From contig JAATEW010000091.1 in assembly GCA_015655535.1 (NCBI GenBank), forward strand, positions 1 through 9,848: 9,848 nucleotides of DNA, read 5' to 3'. The stretch's first letter is position 1, and each line of letters starts with the position of its first letter. The DNA comes from Hyphomicrobiales bacterium (GTDB lineage Bacteria; Pseudomonadota; Alphaproteobacteria; Rhizobiales; Beijerinckiaceae). A program made the position numbers and the translations under genes. Positions 1-4,282 of the stretch are shown piece after piece. Under the pieces are notes generated by a model that saw only the letters and a program-made list of their open reading frames with translations, was not told where the DNA came from and did no database searches.

Positions 1-2
1 AG

Positions 3-653
3 GGCGTCGCCGAAGCCGAACAGAAGACGGGCGGCATCGATGTGCTCGTCAATAATGCCGGCTATGGATTCGAGGGGGCTATCGAAGAGGCGAGCCTCGC
101 CCAGATCCGGGCTCAGTTCGACGTGAATGTCTTTGGCGTCGTTTCGATGATCCAGGCGGTCCTGCCGCATATGCGCAAACGCAAGACCGGCCATATCATC
201 AATGTCTCGTCGATCGGCGGGCTGACCGCCTTTCCAGGAGTCGGCGTCTATAATGGCAGCAAGTTCGCACTCGAAGGGATTTCGGAAGCTTTGGCGAAAG
301 AGGTCAAGCCGCTCGGCATCAAGGTGACCATCGTCGAGCCGGGGTCTTTCCGGACCGATTGGGCGGGCCGCTCCCTGGTTCATACCGAAAAGACCATCGA
401 CGATTATGAGTCGACGGCAGGCGAATTCCGCCGCGCGCTCGCCAAACGCAATGGACACCAGCAGGGCGATCCGCGCAAAGCCGCCGAGGCGATCATACTC
501 GTGTCCGAAGCCGAACAGCCGCCGCTGCATCTTCTTCTCGGACCGGATGCCTTGCGGCTCGCCGGCGAGAAATTCGGTGCGCTTCAGGCCGAGATGTTGA
601 AATGGGCACCTATATCGACGGCGACAAATTTCGCCGAGGCCGCCGAAGCCTAA
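3..653 (+). CDS. Short-chain dehydrogenase/reductase, 5'-truncated by the window edge
   Basis: Classical-type short-chain dehydrogenase/reductase (SDR), presumably a cytosolic NAD(P)-dependent oxidoreductase; the substrate cannot be read from the sequence. The frame is open to the left edge, so the N-terminal TGxxxGxG cofactor motif lies outside the window and the GTG at 42 is an internal Val codon, not a start. In the 216 visible residues I see the NNAG motif at 17-20, the catalytic Ser in NVSS (67-70), and the YxxxK catalytic pair as Y83 and K87 (YNGSK). The following VEPGSFRTD stretch is the usual loop after the active site. The C-terminal half (about 120-216) is the variable substrate-binding part. 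The stop at 651-653 lies 6 bases from the stop of the convergent minus-strand gene. The family call is firm, the specific role unknown. Confidence 0.93.
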   Translation, partial: GVAEAEQKTGGIDVLVNNAGYGFEGAIEEASLAQIRAQFDVNVFGVVSMIQAVLPHMRKRKTGHIINVSSIGGLTAFPGVGVYNGSKFALEGISEALAKEVKPLGIKVTIVEPGSFRTDWAGRSLVHTEKTIDDYESTAGEFRRALAKRNGHQQGDPRKAAEAIILVSEAEQPPLHLLLGPDALRLAGEKFGALQAEMLKWAPISTATNFAEAAEA

Positions 654-659
654 GTGCGA

Positions 660-694
660 TCAAGCCGGTCGATGATGCAACCCGGCCGGCTTGA
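660..694. terminator. Hairpin between convergent genes, possible bidirectional terminator
   Basis: A perfect 9-bp inverted repeat, TCAAGCCGG at 660-668 and CCGGCTTGA at 686-694, with a 17-base loop. It begins on the stop codon of the minus-strand gene and lies just beyond the SDR stop. Neither side has a clear T-run, so intrinsic termination is only possible, not shown. Confidence 0.35.
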
Positions 695-1001
695 CGCGTG
701 ATTCTCCCGTGACGTCGACGTGGGCGGCGCCGCTGTCGGACGGCAGTTTTCTGTCGGAGAACTTGAGATCGAGCAGACGGCCGTCATCGGTCAGAAGTTG
801 AAGGCCATCGCAGCCGAATACAGTTTCAAGTTCAGCCGCGGACAGGCGGATCTCGCCCGAACTTGCAACGCCTGCCGGTTTCTTGGAGTAGCTTTCAAAG
901 TCATAAGAGGCCCGCGCAATCTGCTCGCCGTTGCGTTGGAGCACACCGCTGCCTGAGCTTCCTCCGAGATAGCGCATAAGCGCCCCTTCGTGCTTTGCCA
1001 T
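660..1001 (-). CDS. Small hypothetical protein (113 aa), second gene of a two-gene unit
   Basis: I do not recognise a named family. The 113-residue product has no signal peptide and no membrane segment. Its middle (about 20-85) alternates short hydrophobic and charged stretches, as in a small beta-rich soluble domain, for example ELETVFGCDGLQLL followed by GRLLDLKF. Residue C64 (in FGCDG) is the only cysteine. The ATG at 999-1001 directly abuts the TAA of the upstream 43-residue gene (TAA-ATG). A GGGA Shine-Dalgarno lies about 5 bases ahead, inside the end of that gene, so translational coupling is likely. A second possible start is M9. Codon third positions are G/C-rich in this frame, which favours it over the overlapping plus-strand frame at 720-956. 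The gene ends 6 bases from the convergent SDR stop. Confidence 0.7.
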   Translation of the reverse strand: MAKHEGALMRYLGGSSGSGVLQRNGEQIARASYDFESYSKKPAGVASSGEIRLSAAELETVFGCDGLQLLTDDGRLLDLKFSDRKLPSDSGAAHVDVTGESRVKPAGLHHRPA

Positions 1002-1133
1002 TTACGTCCCTTTCTTCGGCGTCTTGTTTAAAACACCTGCGATTTTGGTCGAGACGACCGGCGTCGTCACCGCTTCCTTCTTTTGCTTCGGCTTTTTGAT
1101 TTCACGGTTGCCGTGCTTCTGCCCTTTGGCCAT
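1002..1133 (-). CDS. Very basic 43-aa conserved small protein (MAKGQ family)
   Basis: A 43-residue product with 11 lysines, concentrated at 13-19 and 37-41, with a TTPVVST middle part; it is probably cytosolic and could bind nucleic acid or ribosomes, though that is inference from charge alone. I recall small proteins starting MAKGQ with a basic NRExKKPK stretch as common, uncharacterised genes in Hyphomicrobiales. The start is fixed by a very good Shine-Dalgarno, AGGAGG at 1144-1139, five bases before the ATG at 1133. A longer in-frame version from a TTG at 1190 would translate the terminator-like hairpin and is not credible. The stop codon touches the start of the next gene. Its leader holds several hairpins that could control both transcription and translation (see entries at 1139-1296). 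Confidence 0.75.
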   Translation of the reverse strand: MAKGQKHGNREIKKPKQKKEAVTTPVVSTKIAGVLNKTPKKGT

Positions 1134-1138
1134 CAGTT

Positions 1139-1161
1139 CCTCCTGTTCGTGAAACAGAAAA
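1139..1161 (-). promoter_or_regulatory. Hairpin covering the Shine-Dalgarno of the 43-aa gene (fourU-like)
   Basis: In the minus-strand RNA, CUGUU (1157-1153) pairs perfectly with AACAG (1147-1143) around a 5-base loop. The stem extends with the four U's at 1161-1158 opposite GAGG (1142-1139), by one A-U and three G-U pairs, so the whole AGGAGG ribosome-binding site can be paired. This resembles fourU-type RNA thermometers, but the extension is weak and function is inferred. Confidence 0.4.
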
Positions 1162-1186
1162 CCCCGCGCCTCGATGAGGCACGGGG
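1158..1186 (-). terminator. Terminator-like hairpin in the leader of the 43-aa gene
   Basis: Read on the minus strand: CCCCG-U-GCCUC, loop AUC, GAGGC-G-CGGGG (1186 to 1162), followed by UUUU and a U-rich tail. The arms are 11 bases long, with G-C pairing on both sides of one U-G wobble (1181/1167). This has the shape of an intrinsic terminator. It stands only about 25 bases before the start codon at 1133, too little room for a separate promoter downstream, so read-through must occur for the two small genes to be expressed. It could stop transcripts coming from the TlpA-like gene, or act as a regulated attenuator. Confidence 0.6.
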
Positions 1187-1230
1187 CCAATAGAACGCTT
1201 CGTACCTCAAGCAGGCTGCTGCCCTATTGG
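1175..1230 (-). promoter_or_regulatory. Candidate antiterminator / pseudoknot element
   Basis: Minus-strand RNA: CCAAUAGGGC (1230-1221) pairs with GUUCUAUUGG (1196-1187), 10 bp including two G-U pairs. Inside it, GCUU (1212-1209) pairs with AAGC (1200-1197), leaving the loop GAGGUACG. That loop, with the preceding U, is complementary over 9 bases to CGUGCCUCA (1183-1175), which is the 5' arm of the terminator-like hairpin. The one non-Watson-Crick pair is a G-U that exists only in minus-strand RNA. Pairing would exclude the terminator. No ligand or known riboswitch class is recognised. Confidence 0.4.
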
Positions 1231-1257
1231 AAGATCAGCCGACGCGAAATCTTTCGG

Positions 1258-1296
1258 TGCACTAGCTAAATATGGGGCAGTGCAATGAAAATACAA
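1258..1296 (-). promoter_or_regulatory. Weak candidate promoter with an inverted repeat across its -10
   Basis: On the minus strand TTGTAT (1296-1291) and CATATT (1274-1269) are spaced by 16 bases, each a four-of-six match to sigma-70 boxes. A perfect dyad TGCACT-N15-AGTGCA (1258-1263 and 1279-1284) brackets the -10 hexamer, as an operator might. Transcription would start near 1262 and give a leader of about 130 bases before the 43-residue gene. The promoter call is tentative; the dyad is directly visible. Confidence 0.3.
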
Positions 1297-1309
1297 GGAT
1301 TTGGCAGGT

Positions 1310-1327
1310 TTGAGCCGCGCGGCTCAA
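1310..1327 (-). terminator. Perfect 18-base palindrome at the end of the TlpA-like gene
   Basis: TTGAGCCGCGCGGCTCAA is a perfect palindrome that includes the stop codon (1324-1326) of the thioredoxin-like gene. It can form a 7-bp stem with a tetraloop. No T-run follows on the minus strand, so it would be a weak or Rho-assisted terminator, or an mRNA 3'-end stabiliser. Confidence 0.4.
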
Positions 1328-1953
1328 GATGTCGCGTAATAATTTAAGAGCGCGCGGGCCTCGCGCGAATCCCAATCCGCGGCGCCGATCATATAGCCGC
1401 AGACGCGGCCTTCGGGATCGATCAGATAGGACATGGGCATGCCGTAGATCGTGAAGGGCGCTGGATGCGGATCGGGACCGCCGCCAGACGGCATCGGCCG
1501 CCCGAGCGCGCCTTCTGGATCGAGACCGAGGGCGAGATGCCGAAGGTCGAAGCTCTTCAAATAAGGCGCGACGGCGGATTTGCCCTCGCGGTCGGTCGAG
1601 ACGGCGAGCACCTGATAGCGGGCGGGATCGAGGCTCGCCTGGAGACGGTCGAGTACCGGCAATTCCGTCCGGCATTGCGGGCACCAGCTCGCCCAAAAAT
1701 TCAAAAGCACGACTTTGCCATGGTAATCGGCAAGGCCTGCCGGCTTCCCGTCGATGCGGTGGAAGGCGACCGGCGGCGGCGCCTTGCGCGGCTCTAAAAT
1801 GGTGAATTGGTGCCGTGCCGTCTCGAAGAAGGGCGGATCGTCCGAGGCGCGTGCCAGGCCGGCGATGCTTACGGCGCAGCCCGCGGCGGCGGCTTGACTG
1901 GCGCGACGCAGGAAGGTCCGGCGTGTATCCCCATGCGCAAGCTCGTCCATCAT
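1324..1953 (-). CDS. TlpA/ResA-type thiol-disulfide oxidoreductase with Tat signal
   Basis: A thioredoxin-fold protein of the TlpA/ResA/DsbE group, which acts outside the cytoplasm as a thiol reductant, often in cytochrome maturation. The active site is WASWCPQC with C91 and C94, and the cis-proline is P173 in GMPMSYLIDPEG. The N-terminus carries a twin-arginine motif, TRRTFLRRA (10-18), a hydrophobic Ala-rich segment (19-34) and an ARA cleavage site near 34-36, so Tat export is likely; AAGC (23-26) is a poor lipobox. A Pro/Gly-rich insertion at about 152-166 precedes the cis-Pro loop and is unusual. Two tandem ATGs (1953, 1950) are possible; AAGG is better spaced from the second. The gene is divergent from the YfgM-like gene across 146 bases. 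No cytochrome maturation genes lie nearby, so its partner is unknown. Confidence 0.88.
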   Translation of the reverse strand: MMDELAHGDTRRTFLRRASQAAAAGCAVSIAGLARASDDPPFFETARHQFTILEPRKAPPPVAFHRIDGKPAGLADYHGKVVLLNFWASWCPQCRTELPVLDRLQASLDPARYQVLAVSTDREGKSAVAPYLKSFDLRHLALGLDPEGALGRPMPSGGGPDPHPAPFTIYGMPMSYLIDPEGRVCGYMIGAADWDSREARALLNYYATS

Positions 1954-2099
1954 GACCTTGGTATTGGTTAGGTAAAGGCCGGCATATTATGGTGAATCGC
2001 GGCTTCCGTGAGGCTGGCGCCATTTCTTTCGCTGCCCTGTCGCACTTTTTATCCAGCCGTGCTAGCTCGACATGGTGTGAGTTGGGTGAAAGGATCCCG

Positions 2100-2756
2100 A
2101 TGGCCGATATTTTCCGCGAAGTCGATGAAGAGGTCCGCCGCGACAAGGCGGTTCTATTCATCGAGAAATATCAATTCTGGCTGATCGGAGCGGCCCTCGT
2201 CATCATCGCCGCGACGGCGGCTTGGCGCATCTCTGATTATTACAAGACGCAGGCCGCCGAGCAGGCCAGCGCGCGCTACGAAGCGGCCCTGCAATTGGCG
2301 CATGACGGCAAATCCGCCGAGGCGGAAGCCGCGTTCGACGCCATCGCTAAGGATGCGCCGGCAGGCTATCGCGAGCTGGCGCGCTTGCGCGCGATCGACG
2401 AGCTCGCGGTGCATGATCAGGCTGGTGCGATCAAGGCTTACGAAACCTTGGCGGCCGATCCGGCTTATGACGCCTCTCTCGCGGCCGCCGCCCGCTTGCG
2501 CGCGGCCGTGCTCGCGATTGATGTCGAAGATCCGAAGACTTTTGCGCAGAAAGTAACGCCGATGGCCGGCCCGACCGGTGTATTCCGCTTTTCGGCCCGC
2601 GAGCTTTTGGCGCTCGCCGCCTTCAAACAAGGTGATTATGAAGCCGCCGGCCGTTGGCTCGACGAGATCGTGTCCGATCCCAATGCGCCTGCTGGCTTGC
2701 GCAGCCGGGCCGAGGCTTTCTTAGGCTTCGTTCGTGCCGGAAAGCCGTCGCAATAA
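2100..2756 (+). CDS. Membrane-anchored TPR protein, YfgM-like
   Basis: A 218-residue protein with a short cytosolic N-terminus (MADIFREVDEEVRRDK), one membrane segment at about 26-43 (FWLIGAALVIIAATAAW) and an Ala-rich helical remainder with tetratricopeptide-like helix pairs (about 45-120 and 165-215). This matches the YfgM/UPF0070 architecture; in E. coli YfgM is an inner-membrane protein associated with the SecYEG translocon and periplasmic chaperones. The start at 2100 is preferred because GAAAGGA lies just upstream and homologues start with M-[AS]-DIF-x-EVDEEVRR, as far as I recall; an in-frame ATG at 1989 would add 37 residues lacking coding character. The gene sits 93 bases before der, as in the E. 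coli yfgM-bamB-der order, but no bamB is present between them. Confidence 0.85.
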   Translation: MADIFREVDEEVRRDKAVLFIEKYQFWLIGAALVIIAATAAWRISDYYKTQAAEQASARYEAALQLAHDGKSAEAEAAFDAIAKDAPAGYRELARLRAIDELAVHDQAGAIKAYETLAADPAYDASLAAAARLRAAVLAIDVEDPKTFAQKVTPMAGPTGVFRFSARELLALAAFKQGDYEAAGRWLDEIVSDPNAPAGLRSRAEAFLGFVRAGKPSQ

Positions 2757-2760
2757 TAAA

Positions 2761-2803
2761 GCATGATCCCGAAAAGTTGCAGACTTTTCGGATGAGATCA
2801 GGC
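2761..2803. repeat. REP-like intergenic palindrome (GCATGATCCCGAAAAGT type)
   Basis: CCGAAAAGT (2769-2777) and ACTTTTCGG (2783-2791) form a 9-bp stem with the 5-base loop TGCAG. An outer TGATC (2764-2768) / GATCA (2796-2800) stem is offset by a 4-base bulge, and the ends GC...GC also pair. I recall very similar short palindromes scattered through intergenic regions of Hyphomicrobiales genomes. It follows the YfgM-like stop by only 4 bases, so it may also end or stabilise that mRNA. Confidence 0.65.
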
Positions 2804-2849
2804 GTCTAGTAAAGATATTCTCAGACTCAATCGGATTCACGCAACTCGA

Positions 2850-4247
2850 ATGCTGACCTTTGCCATCATCGGCCGTCCGAACGTCGGTAAATCGACCCTG
2901 TTCAACCGGCTTGTCGGCAAGAAACTCGCGCTGGTCGACGACCGGCCGGGCGTCACGCGCGACCGGCGCGAGGGCGAAGCGAAGCTCGGTGATCTTACTT
3001 TCAATATCATAGATACGGCCGGGCTCGAAGAAGGCGCCGAGGCGACGATGGCCGGGCGCATGCGCTCGCAGACGGAAGCCGCGATCGAATCCGCCGACGG
3101 ACTTTTCTTCGTGATCGACGCCCGTGTCGGCATCACGCCGGAAGATAATTATTTTGCCAATCTCGTGCGCCGCGCGGCCAAGCCCTTGGTGCTCATCGCC
3201 AATAAGGCGGAAGGCAAAGTCGGCGAGGCAGGCGCATTGGAGGCTTTCGATCTTGGCCTCGGCGATGTCGTACCGCTGTCGGCCGAGCATGGCGAAGGCA
3301 TGGCTGGACTTTATGAGGCCGTGCGCGAAGCCTTTCCGATCGAGACGGCGGATCCGGAGGAGGAGATTGCGCCGAGACACATCGCACTCGCCGATGATGA
3401 AGACGGCAGCGAACTCGATCTCACCAAGCCCTTGCGCATTGCGATCGTCGGCCGGCCCAATGCCAGCAAATCGACTTTGCTCAATCGCATTCTCGGCGAA
3501 GAGCGGCTTTTGGTCGGGCCTGAAGCAGGGCTTACGCGCGACGCGATCAGCGTCGATTTCGAATGGCATGGCCGCAAGGTGAAATTTTTCGACACGGCGG
3601 GCTTGCGCCGCCGTGCCCGCGTCGAGGACAAGCTCGAAAAGCTCGCTGGCGCGGACGCTTTGCGCGCGGCGAAATTCGCGGAAGTCGTCGTGCTGCTGCT
3701 CGATGCGACAATTCCTTTCGAGAAGCAGGATCTGACGATTGCCGATCTCGTCTATCGCGAAGGCCGCGCGCTCGTCATCGGTCTCAACAAGTGGGATCTG
3801 ATCGAGGACAAGAACCAGCTTGTGCATTTGCGCGAGGAGGCGTCGCGTCTTCTACCGCAGCTCAAAGGCACGTTCGTCGTGCCCGTGTCGGGGCTTGAGG
3901 GGCAGGGGATCGAGGCCTTGATGCATGCGATCATCCGCGTGCACGAGGTCTGGAACAAGCGCATTTCGACAGCGAGGCTCAATCGCTGGCTTGCCGACGC
4001 GCTCGAACGCATGCCGCCGCCCGCCGCCGCGGGCCGCCGGATCAAGATCCGCTATATGACGCAATTGCGCGCCAGGCCGCCCTATTTCATCATCTTCGGC
4101 AATCAGCTCGCGGCTCTGCCGGTGAGTTATGAGCGCTTTCTGATCAATGGGTTGCGACAGGCTTTCGATCTGCCGGGCGTGCCGATCCGCATTTCGAAAA
4201 AGACCAGCGACAATCCTTATGGCGACAGGAAACGTCCGCAAAGATAA
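2850..4247 (+). CDS. der: GTPase Der (EngA), 50S ribosome assembly
   Basis: Double-GTPase Der, an essential factor in maturation of the large ribosomal subunit; 465 residues, normal family length. First G domain: P-loop GRPNVGKS (8-15), DTAG (55-58), and NKAE (118-121) in place of NKxD, which I recall as usual in alphaproteobacteria. An acidic linker (about 165-195) follows. Second G domain: GRPNASKS (201-208), DTAG (248-251), NKWD (313-316). The C-terminal KH-like domain spans about 355-450 and the tail is basic (DRKRPQR). The oddity is S206, where the second P-loop normally has the invariant Gly; a single G-to-A change (AGC for GGC) would explain it. The start at 2850 gives the canonical N-terminus, though no clear Shine-Dalgarno precedes it. 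The stop overlaps a possible start of the next gene (TAATG). Confidence 0.97.
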   Translation: MLTFAIIGRPNVGKSTLFNRLVGKKLALVDDRPGVTRDRREGEAKLGDLTFNIIDTAGLEEGAEATMAGRMRSQTEAAIESADGLFFVIDARVGITPEDNYFANLVRRAAKPLVLIANKAEGKVGEAGALEAFDLGLGDVVPLSAEHGEGMAGLYEAVREAFPIETADPEEEIAPRHIALADDEDGSELDLTKPLRIAIVGRPNASKSTLLNRILGEERLLVGPEAGLTRDAISVDFEWHGRKVKFFDTAGLRRRARVEDKLEKLAGADALRAAKFAEVVVLLLDATIPFEKQDLTIADLVYREGRALVIGLNKWDLIEDKNQLVHLREEASRLLPQLKGTFVVPVSGLEGQGIEALMHAIIRVHEVWNKRISTARLNRWLADALERMPPPAAAGRRIKIRYMTQLRARPPYFIIFGNQLAALPVSYERFLINGLRQAFDLPGVPIRISKKTSDNPYGDRKRPQR

Positions 4248-4282
4248 TGTCTCGGGGCGACGTGAGGCCGGTTCGCCATTCG

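Noticed and set aside
720..956. Plus-strand open frame opposite the 113-residue gene
   Set aside because: No ribosome-binding site and poorer third-position bias than the minus-strand frame, which is coupled to the 43-residue gene.
1134..1190. Longer version of the 43-residue protein from a TTG at 1190
   Set aside because: It would translate the terminator-like hairpin, and a near-ideal Shine-Dalgarno sits before the ATG at 1133.
1986..1991. CATAAT on the minus strand as a -10 box for the TlpA-like gene
   Set aside because: A good hexamer at a reasonable distance, but no acceptable -35 at 16-18 bases, so not listed as a feature.
1989..2099. Upstream ATG extending the YfgM-like protein by 37 residues
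   Set aside because: The extension has no coding character or conserved pattern and covers the divergent promoter region; MADIF at 2100 has a Shine-Dalgarno and a family-like start.
1262..2161. Minus-strand open frame of 299 codons overlapping the TlpA-like gene
   Set aside because: It is out of frame with a gene that has clear motifs (Tat signal, WCPQC), and its Arg/Ser-rich translation is typical of a shadow frame.
2721..3827. Long open frame of 368 codons on the minus strand across der
   Set aside because: It lies antisense to a well-identified gene; its sequence has no recognisable motif and results from the high-GC codon bias of der.
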